DNA of 64,000 nucleotides, taken from the NCBI GenBank assembly GCA_016180645.1, contig JACPAV010000012.1:1-64000 (forward strand). The letters run 5' to 3'. Origin of the DNA: Nitrospirota bacterium (GTDB taxonomy: Bacteria > JACPQY01). The notes under the pieces are model-generated. The model made no database searches. It saw only the letters and a list, made by a program, of their open reading frames with translations, and was not told where the DNA came from. A program made the position numbers and the translations under genes. Shown here piece by piece: positions 51,949-60,282 of this stretch (positions within the stretch are counted from its first letter, which is position 1; every line of letters starts with the position of its first letter).

Positions 51949-52933
51949 ACTCTTGTTCGTCGGTGTAGAAGACAAAGTCTTCGAGAAAGTCCTCTCGAAG
52001 CAGGGCCTGCCCTATCGGACGATTTCCTCGGGCGCCCTGCACGGAGGGGGATGGCGGGGTCGACTCCGTTCGGTGCGCCGCATCGGGCGGGGCATAGGGG
52101 AGGCACGAAAGATTCTCCGTGAATTCGCCCCGGACGCGCTCCTCGGCATGGGCGGATTCGCCCAAGTCCCCACTTTTCTTGCCGCTCGATTGGCGGGAAT
52201 CCCTTCGGCCCTTCATGAACAGAATGCGACCGCGGGGCGGGCCAATCTTCTCCTTTCGCGGCTCGCCGCACGGGTGTTCGTGTCGCATGACTCCGCCGTG
52301 AATCAGTTCCCGAAAGGCCGGGCCCTGTTCACCGGCCTTCCCGTCCGACGCTCCTTCTTCGAGTACCCGTCACCCGTCCCCCATCACCCGTCACCTTTCA
52401 CGCTTTTTGTGCTCGGCGGAAGCCAGGGAGCCTATTTTCTCAACCGGTTGATGGCGGACGTACTGCCGAAACTCGGAAGTCTGGCGGCCCGATTCCGATT
52501 CATTCACCAGACAGGGGAGGGTGACTACTCTTTCGTGGCGGATGCGTACCGGGCCGCGGGGGTTCGGGCGGAGACCGCCCCATTTTTCCACGACGTGGAT
52601 CGTCGCCTCCGGGAAACTCATTTGGTCCTCGCCCGCGCCGGGGCCTCATCCGTGGCCGAATTCTCCGCCGCCGGCCGCGGCGCCGTACTCGTGCCGTATC
52701 CATTCGCCGTGAAGGATCACCAATTCGCCAATGCCAGGGCGTTGGAATCGGCGGGCGGGGCGCAGGTCTTTCGCCAGAGCGAGATGACCGCCGACAAGAT
52801 GGCCAACATTCTCGCGTATTTTCTGGAGAAGCCTGAAAAGGCCGTGGAGATGGGGACAAACGCAGCGAAGCTGGCCCGCCCGGACGCCGCGAAGCGGGTT
52901 TGCGAAGAACTTGAAAAACTATGTCTGAATTAG
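51830..52933 (+). CDS. murG: UDP-GlcNAc:lipid I transferase MurG
   Basis: The 367-residue peripheral GT-B glycosyltransferase makes lipid II. It has GGTGGHLFPALAVAEKY at the N-terminus (donor/acceptor loop), GMGGFAQVPTFLAARL, HEQNATAGRANLLLS, LGGSQGAYFLNRL and the UDP-GlcNAc-binding ARAGASSVAEFSAAGR. ATG 51830 lies within the ftsW frame. A Pro/His-rich stretch YPSPVPHHPSPF (~180) is encoded by CCCGTCA-type tandem repeats (52365-52402). Confidence 0.95.
   Translation: MKRLLIACGGTGGHLFPALAVAEKYGEARVGSPEGHRDRELLFVGVEDKVFEKVLSKQGLPYRTISSGALHGGGWRGRLRSVRRIGRGIGEARKILREFAPDALLGMGGFAQVPTFLAARLAGIPSALHEQNATAGRANLLLSRLAARVFVSHDSAVNQFPKGRALFTGLPVRRSFFEYPSPVPHHPSPFTLFVLGGSQGAYFLNRLMADVLPKLGSLAARFRFIHQTGEGDYSFVADAYRAAGVRAETAPFFHDVDRRLRETHLVLARAGASSVAEFSAAGRGAVLVPYPFAVKDHQFANARALESAGGAQVFRQSEMTADKMANILAYFLEKPEKAVEMGTNAAKLARPDAAKRVCEELEKLCLN
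52365..52402 (+). repeat. CCCGTCA-type tandem repeat inside murG
   Basis: Degenerate heptads (CCCGTCA, CCCGTCC, CCCATCA, CCCGTCA, CCTTTCA) occupy the linker between the two murG domains and encode YPSPVPHHPSPF. Similar heptad filler, of different sequence, occurs at 62914-62941. Confidence 0.6.
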
Positions 52934-54348
52934 CCGGCGCAACCGATACGGCCTACCCCCGCATCCGTCGGGTCCACATGATCGGCGTGGGCGGGAGCGG
53001 CATGAGCGGAATCGCCGAAGTCTTGTTGACCCACGGTTATGACGTGAGCGGGTCGGACGCGAAGTGGACCTCCGTGACCGAGCGGTTGGAGAAGATGGGG
53101 GTGAAAGTTTCGATCGGTCATCAGGCGGAGAACGTGAAAGATGTGGACGTGGTGGTCTTTTCTTCCGCCGTGGCGCCGGACAATCCCGAAGTGTCCGAGG
53201 CCCGGCAGCGGGGAATCCCGGTGATTCCGCGGGCGGAAATGCTGGCGGAAGTCATGCGCATGAAATACGGCATCCTCGTGGCCGGCGCGCATGGAAAGAC
53301 GACCACGACCTCCCTTTTAGCCCATCTCCTCACCGAGGCGAAGTTCGACCCCACCGTGGTCATCGGGGGCCGTTTCCTCTCGTGGGGAGGGGGCGCGAAG
53401 CCCGGCCGCGGGAAATTCGTCGTGGCGGAGGCGGACGAAAGCGACGGCTCTTTCCTTAAGCTCAGTCCGACGATCGCCGTGGTGACGAATGTGGACCGCG
53501 AGCACATGAATCACTACCGCACGATGGGCCGGCTGAAGACGGCATTTCTGGAATTCATGAACAAAGTGCCGTTTTTCGGGCTCTGCGTGGTCTGCACCGA
53601 GAATCCAATTCTCCGGAAGCTCAGACCCAAAATCCAGCGCCGGGTGGTCACCTACGGTTGCAAACCCAAAGGGGACAGCTGGGCCAGGAAGATCACGTTC
53701 GACGGTGGCCGCAGCTCCTTCGAGGTCATGCTGGGGAAGGAGTCTCTGGGGCCATTCGAGGTCCCGCTCATCGGATACCACAACGTACTCAATTCCCTTG
53801 GCGCACTCGCCACCGCCCGGGAGCTCGGCATCCCGGTGGAAACCGCGCGGGCGGCTCTGAAGACTTTTCCCGGTGTGCACCGGCGGTTTGAAGTGAAGGG
53901 GGTCCACCACGATGTCATGATCGTGGACGACTACGGCCACCACCCACAGGAAATCCGCGTGACTCTGCGCGCCGCCCGTGAGAGCTGGCCGAAGCGGCGG
54001 CTCGTGGTGGCTTTCCAGCCGCACCGCTACTCGCGCACCCAGGATTTATTCGAGGAATTCATGGTCTCGTTTGGGGACGCGCATGAACTTTTTGTCGCCG
54101 ACATCTACTCGGCCGGCGAAACGGCCATCGAGGGCGTACACGCCTCCAAATTGGTGGAAGGCCTCAAGGCAAAAGGATTCGACCGAGCGCACTACCACGC
54201 CGACCGCCGGCAGATGACGGAGGAGATCGCGAGGCTCCTCCGGCCCGGAGATCTCTTTCTCACCCTCGGGGCGGGGGATATCTGGATGGTGGCCGAAGAA
54301 ATCATCCACCGGCTGACCCAGGAAGGAGAGCAGGCCCGTGTCGCTTAA
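52921..54348 (+). CDS. murC: UDP-MurNAc:L-alanine ligase MurC
   Basis: The 475-residue Mur ligase starts the stem peptide. It has HMIGVGGSGMSGIAEVL near the N-terminus, the ATP motif VAGAHGKTTTTSLLAHL (~119), EADESDGSFLKLSP, NVDREHMNHY and the C-terminal DDYGHHPQEIRVTLRA. ATG 52921 overlaps murG by 13 nt. It is intact by motif and length. Confidence 0.96.
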   Translation: MSELAGATDTAYPRIRRVHMIGVGGSGMSGIAEVLLTHGYDVSGSDAKWTSVTERLEKMGVKVSIGHQAENVKDVDVVVFSSAVAPDNPEVSEARQRGIPVIPRAEMLAEVMRMKYGILVAGAHGKTTTTSLLAHLLTEAKFDPTVVIGGRFLSWGGGAKPGRGKFVVAEADESDGSFLKLSPTIAVVTNVDREHMNHYRTMGRLKTAFLEFMNKVPFFGLCVVCTENPILRKLRPKIQRRVVTYGCKPKGDSWARKITFDGGRSSFEVMLGKESLGPFEVPLIGYHNVLNSLGALATARELGIPVETARAALKTFPGVHRRFEVKGVHHDVMIVDDYGHHPQEIRVTLRAARESWPKRRLVVAFQPHRYSRTQDLFEEFMVSFGDAHELFVADIYSAGETAIEGVHASKLVEGLKAKGFDRAHYHADRRQMTEEIARLLRPGDLFLTLGAGDIWMVAEEIIHRLTQEGEQARVA

Positions 54349-55306
54349 TGCCGAAACGCGCGCCGTGTTGAAGGAGACGCTCAAAAGCGATGTGGAGTTC
54401 GAGGCCTCCATGGCGAAGTGCACCACCTTGCGCGTGGGCGGGCCGGTCGATGCCATGGTCCACCCCCGATCCATCGATCAGGTCCAGTGGCTCCTGTCGT
54501 TCTGCAAGGCGCGGGGCGTTCCGTATTGGGTCAAAGGCCGCGGCTCGAATATGCTTGTCCTTTCCAAAGGCATTGAGGGCGTCCTCATCGATTTCACCGA
54601 GGGGATGTCAAAGATCAAACGGCTGGCCGGAAACCAGGTGTACGCGGAGAGCGGGGCCAACATCACGAAGCTCCTCGATTTCTGTCGGAAAGAAGGACTG
54701 GGTGGAGTGGAGTTCATCACGGGGACGCCGGGCACGGTGGGCGGCGCGCTGTTCATGAATGCGGGTGCGAACCAGGGCGAGATGAAGGACATCGTGCGCG
54801 AAGTGACGCTGGTGAACGGAACGGGCACGGTGGCGCGGAAGCGGCGCGAGGAGATCGGGTTCCGGTATCGCGCGAGCGGACTCGCGCCGGGGACGGTTGT
54901 CCTGGGCGTGACCTTTTCGCTCACCCCCAGGAAGCCCGAGGAGATCCGCAGCACCATCAACCAACTGATCAAGGAACGCCGCGCCAAGGAGCCGAAAGGC
55001 CATCCCAGCGCGGGATCGATTTTCAAGAATCCGCCCGGAGACTACGCGGGGCGGCTCATCGAGGCCTGCGGGCTGAAAGGCACTCGACTGGGCGGCGCCA
55101 TGGTTTCCCGGGAACATGCCAATTTCATCGTGACCACGGGCGATGCGAGCGGGGACGACGTTCTCGCGCTCATCCGCGACATTCGCGGGACCGTGAAGGA
55201 GAAAACCGGGATTCTCCTGGAGCCGGAGGTACAGATCGTGGGCCGACCCGAGCGGCAGGACCTGGAGGGGTTCATGGAGGAACTGAGTCGTGAAAGGAAA
55301 ACATAA
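54338..55306 (+). CDS. murB: UDP-N-acetylenolpyruvoylglucosamine reductase MurB
   Basis: The 322-residue FAD enzyme reduces the enolpyruvyl intermediate to UDP-MurNAc with NADPH. It has KCTTLRVGGPVDAMV, the FAD-binding WVKGRGSNMLVLSKGIEG, EFITGTPGTVGGALFMNAGA and the proton-donor segment HPSAGSIFKNPPGDYAGRLIE. The C-terminal EPEVQIVG carries the active-site Glu. It starts at GTG 54338, 11 nt inside murC. Confidence 0.95.
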   Translation: MSLNAETRAVLKETLKSDVEFEASMAKCTTLRVGGPVDAMVHPRSIDQVQWLLSFCKARGVPYWVKGRGSNMLVLSKGIEGVLIDFTEGMSKIKRLAGNQVYAESGANITKLLDFCRKEGLGGVEFITGTPGTVGGALFMNAGANQGEMKDIVREVTLVNGTGTVARKRREEIGFRYRASGLAPGTVVLGVTFSLTPRKPEEIRSTINQLIKERRAKEPKGHPSAGSIFKNPPGDYAGRLIEACGLKGTRLGGAMVSREHANFIVTTGDASGDDVLALIRDIRGTVKEKTGILLEPEVQIVGRPERQDLEGFMEELSRERKT

Positions 55307-56228
55307 ATACCAGGGGAAGAGAGTCGGCGTCGTCATGGGTGGCGCCAGCACGGAGCGGGAGATCTCGCTCAAGACCGGCGCCGCGGTGGCCGACGCCCTC
55401 GAAACGGAGGGTTTCAAAGTCGTCCGCGTGGTGGATCAGGCCAACCTGCTCGACGCGGTCAAGCAGAAGAAATTCGACGTCGCTTTTCTCGCGTTGCACG
55501 GGCGCTGGGGAGAGGATGGAACCGTGCAGGCGATTCTCGAGTACGCCGGAATTCCGTATACGGGCTCGGGGGTGCTGGCCAGTGCGCTGGGCATGAACAA
55601 GCTCCGATCGCGGCTTCTCTTCGAGAAGGCCGGCCTGCCCACGCCGCGCTGGTTCTCCCTGAACGGCTCGTCCGGCGGCCGGGTCCCCGAAGACGCCCCT
55701 TTCCAATACCCGTGGGTGGTGAAGCCGAATGGCGAGGGTTCCAGCGTGGGCGTGAACCTTGCCCGCTCACGGAGCGAGGCGGGCCGCGCGATCGACGAGG
55801 CCTTCCGGCACGACCACACGGTGCTCGTGGAGAAATTCGTCCCGGGCCGCGAAGTTTCCGTGGGCATTGTCAGCGATGCGCCGCTGGGCGCGGTGGAGGT
55901 CGTTCCCCGCGATGAGTTCGCGACCTACAAGGCTAAGTACACGGCCGGGATGGAGACGTTCTTCTGCCCGCCGCGGCTGCCCCGGCGGCTCGTCGAGGAT
56001 ATTCTGGAACTCGGGTGGAAAGCCCACGGAGCGGTCGGAGCGAACTACTACAGCCGAATCGACATGCGTGTCACGGAAGAGGGACGGCCGTTTATCTTGG
56101 AAATCAACACACTACCGGGGCTGACGCCCACGAGCTGGCTCCCGAAAATCGCCCAGCGGGTGGGGATCTCGTACCGAGGTCTCGTCCGGCTGATCCTCGC
56201 TTCCGCGTCCTTGAAGGCGGCCGGATGA
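55290..56228 (+). CDS. ddl: D-alanine--D-alanine ligase
   Basis: The 312-residue ATP-grasp enzyme makes the dipeptide used by MurF. It has VVMGGASTEREISLKTG at the N-terminus, HGRWGEDGTVQ, PYTGSGVLASALGMNK, ATP-binding VVKPNGEGSSVGV, EINTLPGLTPTSWLPK and a normal length. The start is GTG 55290, overlapping murB by 17 nt. Nothing suggests a D-Ala-D-Lac (VanA-type) specificity, although this was not modelled. Confidence 0.95.
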   Translation: MKGKHKYQGKRVGVVMGGASTEREISLKTGAAVADALETEGFKVVRVVDQANLLDAVKQKKFDVAFLALHGRWGEDGTVQAILEYAGIPYTGSGVLASALGMNKLRSRLLFEKAGLPTPRWFSLNGSSGGRVPEDAPFQYPWVVKPNGEGSSVGVNLARSRSEAGRAIDEAFRHDHTVLVEKFVPGREVSVGIVSDAPLGAVEVVPRDEFATYKAKYTAGMETFFCPPRLPRRLVEDILELGWKAHGAVGANYYSRIDMRVTEEGRPFILEINTLPGLTPTSWLPKIAQRVGISYRGLVRLILASASLKAAG

Positions 56229-56239
56229 TCGGACGATGA

Positions 56240-56335
56240 GGATTTGTTCTGGACCCCCCATCCTGATCTTCCCCCATAAGGAGGGAAGGGAGGAGAATTA
56301 CCCCCTCCCCCTCGACGAGGGAGGGTGGGGGTGAA
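56240..56335 (+). repeat. C/G-rich palindromic repeat between ddl and ftsQ
   Basis: The 113-bp gap contains CCCCCCATCCTGATCTTCCC and a stem-forming block CCCCTCCCCCTCGACGAGGG plus AGGG (56301-56325). Such CCCCTCN-hairpins are known as dispersed intergenic elements in diverse bacteria. It is the only sizeable non-coding gap inside the dcw cluster. Confidence 0.5.
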
Positions 56336-56341
56336 CACTCG

Positions 56342-57163
56342 ATGAAGATCAACAAGCGGCTTCGCAGCGGTGGATCCCGAATCCGCGGATTCTCCAGGGC
56401 CGTGACCGGATTCTTCGCCCGGGTGGCGGAAATCCCCCACGTGGGATCCATCCTGCTGGGCGCCTTCGTCGCGGGGATTCTGACGGCTCTCGCGGGCCAG
56501 GTCTTCGTCCTGAAGCGGGTGGTCGTGGAGGACACCGGGGGGTTCGAATCCAACCAGGTCGTGGGCTGGGCCGGACTCCACGGCGGAGAGAATTTGCTTT
56601 TCCTTGACCTACAAGATGTGGTAAAAAGGCTGGAAGCACAGCGATGGATCGCGGACGTGCGCATATGGAAAGTGTGGCCTCATACCCTCCGGGTTCGCCT
56701 CAATCGGAGAACCCCGTTCGCTCTCCTTTCCACATCTCAAGGCCTGGTGGCCGTTGATTCGGAAGGAAAACGTCTCGGAGGGGTGGAGGAAAACTCTCCT
56801 GGATTTCGCCTCCAAGGATTGGCCCTTCCGGAGTCCGGAACATTCGACGATCCGCGCTGGAAGGAAATTGTGATGCTTGCGACCCGAATTTCGAGCGCCC
56901 CGGATCTCGCGGGAGATCGTGTCGATACGGTGGCCGTGACTCCCGGTCGACTGGAATTCCAGACGTCCCGGTTTCGGATGGTATTTGCCGCGGGCCGCGC
57001 GGATGAGGGCTGGAAGACGTTTGAGAAATTCAGAACGGCGTACGGCTCGGAACGGCTGGATGAATTCCAGGTGTTTGATTTGACGATTGCGGATCGCGTG
57101 ATTACGCGTCCAACACCCATTAAGCAAGGCTCCCCCGGGCCTCTCACTTCCACCCAAGGCTGA
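56342..57163 (+). CDS. ftsQ: cell division protein FtsQ-like (POTRA)
   Basis: The 273-residue bitopic protein has a basic cytoplasmic start, one membrane helix (GSILLGAFVAGILTALAGQV) and a POTRA domain (LKRVVVEDTGGFESNQVVGW, followed by RWIADVRIWKVWPHTLRVRL). The latter is the conserved FtsQ element. Position before ftsA supports the call. The C-terminal ~100 residues are diverged. ATG 56342 overlaps the end of the C/G-rich repeat region. Confidence 0.85.
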   Translation: MKINKRLRSGGSRIRGFSRAVTGFFARVAEIPHVGSILLGAFVAGILTALAGQVFVLKRVVVEDTGGFESNQVVGWAGLHGGENLLFLDLQDVVKRLEAQRWIADVRIWKVWPHTLRVRLNRRTPFALLSTSQGLVAVDSEGKRLGGVEENSPGFRLQGLALPESGTFDDPRWKEIVMLATRISSAPDLAGDRVDTVAVTPGRLEFQTSRFRMVFAAGRADEGWKTFEKFRTAYGSERLDEFQVFDLTIADRVITRPTPIKQGSPGPLTSTQG

Positions 57164-57165
57164 CG

Positions 57166-58398
57166 ATGGCGCGCGGAGATATTGTCGTCGGACTCGATAT
57201 CGGTACCACGAAGATTTGCGTGGTGGTGGGCGAGGCGACGGAGTCGGGTACGGATATCATCGGCGTGGGCGACCACCCCTCCCGGGGCCTCCGCAAGGGC
57301 GTGGTGGTGAACATCGACAACACCGTCGAATCCATCAAGAAGGCGGTGGCCGAGGCCGAGTTCATGGCCGGGTGCGAAATCAACACCGTCTTTGCGGGCA
57401 TCGCCGGCGGGCACGTCAAGAGCTTCAACAGCACGGGCGTGATCGCCATCAAGGACCGTGAGGTCAAAACAGTGGACATCGACCGGGTCGTGGAAGCGGC
57501 CAAGGCGGTGGCCATTCCCATGGACCGTGAAGTCATCCACATTCTCCCGCAGGAGTTCATCCTCGACGGACAGGCCGGGTTGAAGGATCCGGTCGGCATG
57601 TCGGGTGTACGCCTGGAGTCGAAGGTCCATATCATCACGGCGGCCGTGACCTCGGCCCAGAACATCATCAAGTGCGCGAACAAGGCGGGGCTGGACGTGA
57701 GCGACATCATCCTTCAGCAGCTCGCAAGTTCCGAGGCCATCCTTACGCAGGATGAGAAAGACATGGGTGTGGCGATCCTGGATATCGGGGGGGGGACGAC
57801 CGATATCGCCGTTTTTGCGGACGGCTCGCTCAAATACACGTCGGTGCTCAATCTCGGCGGCGACCACGTCACGAACGACATCGTGGTCGGGCTGCGCACG
57901 CCGGCCCACGAGGCGGAAAAGATCAAGGAAAAGTACGGGTGCGCGCTGTCGAGCCTCATCACGAAGGACGAGAACATCGAGGTTCCCGGCGTGGGCGGGC
58001 GCAAGTCACGGCAGGAGAGCCGGAAGTTTCTGACGGAAATCATCGAGCTGCGAATGGAAGAGGTGCTCGAACTGGCGTTTCGGGACCTCGAGAAAGCCGG
58101 ATTCGGGGAGACCTTGACGGCCGGGGTGGTGATCACCGGCGGCGGTTCCATGCTGGAGGGATGCGTGGAGCTGGCGGAGAAGGCGTTCAACATGCCGGCT
58201 CGCAGGGGAATTCCTGAGAAAGTCGGCGGACTCTCGGATGCCGTGAAACATCCGAAGTACGCCACGGGCGTCGGCCTGGTGCAACTGGGAGGCGGATCGA
58301 GCAAGCGCAATCAGTTCCGCATCAGGGATGAGGAGATCTTCGACAAGGTCAAAGCAAGGATGCGAGAATGGTTCAAGGGGATAAAAGACTACTTTTGA
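57166..58398 (+). CDS. ftsA: cell division protein FtsA
   Basis: The 410-residue actin-fold ATPase tethers FtsZ to the membrane. It has VVGLDIGTTKICVVVGE at the N-terminus, the SHS2 subdomain (~85-160), ILDIGGGTTDIAVF, VITGGGSMLEGCVELAE and a C-terminal amphipathic helix VKARMREWFKGIKDYF as membrane-targeting sequence. It starts 2 nt after ftsQ and overlaps the open ftsZ leader frame by 31 nt. Confidence 0.96.
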   Translation: MARGDIVVGLDIGTTKICVVVGEATESGTDIIGVGDHPSRGLRKGVVVNIDNTVESIKKAVAEAEFMAGCEINTVFAGIAGGHVKSFNSTGVIAIKDREVKTVDIDRVVEAAKAVAIPMDREVIHILPQEFILDGQAGLKDPVGMSGVRLESKVHIITAAVTSAQNIIKCANKAGLDVSDIILQQLASSEAILTQDEKDMGVAILDIGGGTTDIAVFADGSLKYTSVLNLGGDHVTNDIVVGLRTPAHEAEKIKEKYGCALSSLITKDENIEVPGVGGRKSRQESRKFLTEIIELRMEEVLELAFRDLEKAGFGETLTAGVVITGGGSMLEGCVELAEKAFNMPARRGIPEKVGGLSDAVKHPKYATGVGLVQLGGGSSKRNQFRIRDEEIFDKVKARMREWFKGIKDYF

Positions 58399-58925
58399 CC
58401 CCCAGGACGGGGGAAATGCCGCGAGAGGGCAGGAGCCCGGAGCGGCTGAGCGAGAAGCAGGCGGAACTTTTCCAAGAGGGGTCAAGTTCCGGTTCGACGG
58501 AGGCGGCTGGTCCCACCGGATCTGCCGTGGCCATTGCGTCAGAGCCGTCGAATTCCGATACGCAGATAGGAGGGCCAAATTCCCTGAGCGCGGCGGAGGA
58601 ACCCGCCGGTGCATCGGGGCCAGTACGGTCCGGTACTTGCCAAGAAGAGCCGCTCCAGAGTGGGCGGCTAGAGGAGGAAAGTGCAGGGCCAATTGAGGAA
58701 ACCGTAGCGGCAGAGCCGGGAGATTCGGCGACGACCCACACGCCAGAGATGGCCGCCGAGGGTCAGTCGCCGGAAGCTCCGGCCTCCGACGGATCCTCCG
58801 AATCCACCTCCACGCTGGGGGAAACGTTTCTTCTCCAATCCTTGGAGCAGGAGTCGAATCCCTCCACACCGGAGGAAGCGCTCCTTGCCGAAGAGGGCGA
58901 GGAAGCATTGCAAAGGAGGCCTTCT
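58399..58925 (+). other. open frame between ftsA and the ftsZ core: possible FtsZ leader
   Basis: The ftsZ reading frame stays open for 186 codons upstream of its likely start (from ATG 58368). Translation would give an acidic, Ser/Pro/Glu-rich low-complexity sequence (EEPAGASGPVRSGTCQEEPL and similar) with no fold recognised. The first ~16 codons after ftsA are the 58402-58449 repeat (GEMPREGRSPERLS). It may be a genuine disordered FtsZ extension, a separate small protein, or non-coding insertion. The absence of stops over ~560 nt is notable. Confidence 0.5.
58402..58449 (+). repeat. in-frame coding repeat, ftsZ-leader copy
   Basis: This 48-bp element (CCAGGACGGGGGAAATGCCG at its head) differs from the murD copy at two positions. 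It begins 4 nt after the ftsA stop. It is read in the same phase as in murD. Confidence 0.85.
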
Positions 58926-60257
58926 ATGGAAGAGCAAAAAGGGACAACGGAGAAAGCGGCCGCCGCCGAATCGGCTCCCTCGACTGAAACCCCGGAGACG
59001 AGCATGTTCAAACTGGCGGAAGAGGAACCCACGTTCGGCGCGAAGATCAAAGTCTTTGGCGTCGGCGGGTGCGGCTGCAACGCCATCAAGAACATGTTCC
59101 AGTCCCATGTCCGTGGAGTGGAACTGATCGCGGCCAATACGGACGCGCAGCATCTTGAGAAACGGGCGAAAGCGGACAAGAAAATCCAGCTTGGTCCGGG
59201 ATCCACGCGTGGACTCGGCGCGGGCGGCGATCCCGAGCGGGGAAAGACGGCCGCGCAGGAAAGCCGCGAAGAGATCCGGAAGGTGCTCGAAGGCGCGGAC
59301 ATGGCTTTCATTACGGCCGGCATGGGCGGCGGCACCGGCACCGGCGCAGCGCCCGTGGTCGCCCAGATCGCCAAAGAAATGGGAATCCTGACCGTAGGCG
59401 TGGTGACCCGCCCCTTGGCCGATGAGGGCCCGCGGCGCCAGAAGCACGCCGAAGAAGGCCTCCGCGAGATGCGGAACTACACCGACACCATCATCGTCAT
59501 CCCGAACCAACGGCTTCTCGCCGTGGCGGGAGACCGGGATCTGCGCGAAGCGTTTAAGAAGGCGGACGACGTCCTGATCAACGCCGTGCGCGGGATCTCG
59601 GACATCATCACCGTACCGGGACTGGTGAACCGGGATTTCGCGGACATCAAGAGCGTGATGCAGGAAATGGGTCTGGCCATGATGGGCATCGGACTTGCGC
59701 AGGGCGAGAATCGCGCGAAGGAAGCGGCGGAATTCGCCATCTCCAGCCCGCTGCTTGAAGACGTGTCCATCCAGGGCGCGAAGGCCATCTTGGTGAACTT
59801 CACGGGCTACTCGATGACGCTCAACGAGGTGCATCAGGCCATTGATTACATCCGCCAGCAGGCCGGCGATCAGGCCCACCTGCTGTGGGGTGCCGTCTAC
59901 AACAAGAACAAGAAGTTCAAGGACACCCTGCGCGTGACGGTGATCGCCACGGGCTTCGGCACCACGAAGCGCGAGGAAACAACCGCTCGAACGGGGAACG
60001 TGCGCGAGCTGAGCGACTACGACAGCCCGACGTGGCTCCGGCGGAAACGCCAGGAGAAACCCGAGACAGCGGAGAAGGAGGTCGAACCCCTACCGCCCGC
60101 ACCGCAGCAGGCGGCCAGTGTGAATGCGAGCGCAAAAGCGGCGGCGGCGAAAACCGCGGCGGGCTACGGCGGCGTGACCATCCACGAGCGGTCGCGCGTG
60201 GAGACCACGGACGAGGACTACGACATCCCGACCTTTCTGAGACGCCGCCCGGACTGA
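58926..60257 (+). CDS. ftsZ: cell division GTPase FtsZ
   Basis: The 443-residue tubulin homologue forms the Z-ring. KIKVFGVGGCGCNAIKNM, NTDAQHL, the GTP signature GMGGGTGTGAAPVVAQIAKE, DEGPRRQKHAEEGL and the T7 region (NRDFADIKSVM) are intact. The variable linker (~350-425) leads to the conserved C-terminal peptide DYDIPTFLRRRP that binds FtsA. ATG 58926 has an ideal AAGGAGG 6 nt upstream and was preferred. Translation from 58368 would add 186 residues. The first ~40 residues before the core are low complexity. Confidence 0.95.
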   Translation: MEEQKGTTEKAAAAESAPSTETPETSMFKLAEEEPTFGAKIKVFGVGGCGCNAIKNMFQSHVRGVELIAANTDAQHLEKRAKADKKIQLGPGSTRGLGAGGDPERGKTAAQESREEIRKVLEGADMAFITAGMGGGTGTGAAPVVAQIAKEMGILTVGVVTRPLADEGPRRQKHAEEGLREMRNYTDTIIVIPNQRLLAVAGDRDLREAFKKADDVLINAVRGISDIITVPGLVNRDFADIKSVMQEMGLAMMGIGLAQGENRAKEAAEFAISSPLLEDVSIQGAKAILVNFTGYSMTLNEVHQAIDYIRQQAGDQAHLLWGAVYNKNKKFKDTLRVTVIATGFGTTKREETTARTGNVRELSDYDSPTWLRRKRQEKPETAEKEVEPLPPAPQQAASVNASAKAAAAKTAAGYGGVTIHERSRVETTDEDYDIPTFLRRRPD

Positions 60258-60282
60258 ACCGCGACCGGTTTTCGGATTTGTA

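Noticed and set aside
55290-56228. Vancomycin-resistance-type D-Ala-D-Lac ligase
   Set aside because: The gene sits in the standard ddl position of the dcw cluster with no vanH/vanX neighbours and has ordinary Ddl motifs.
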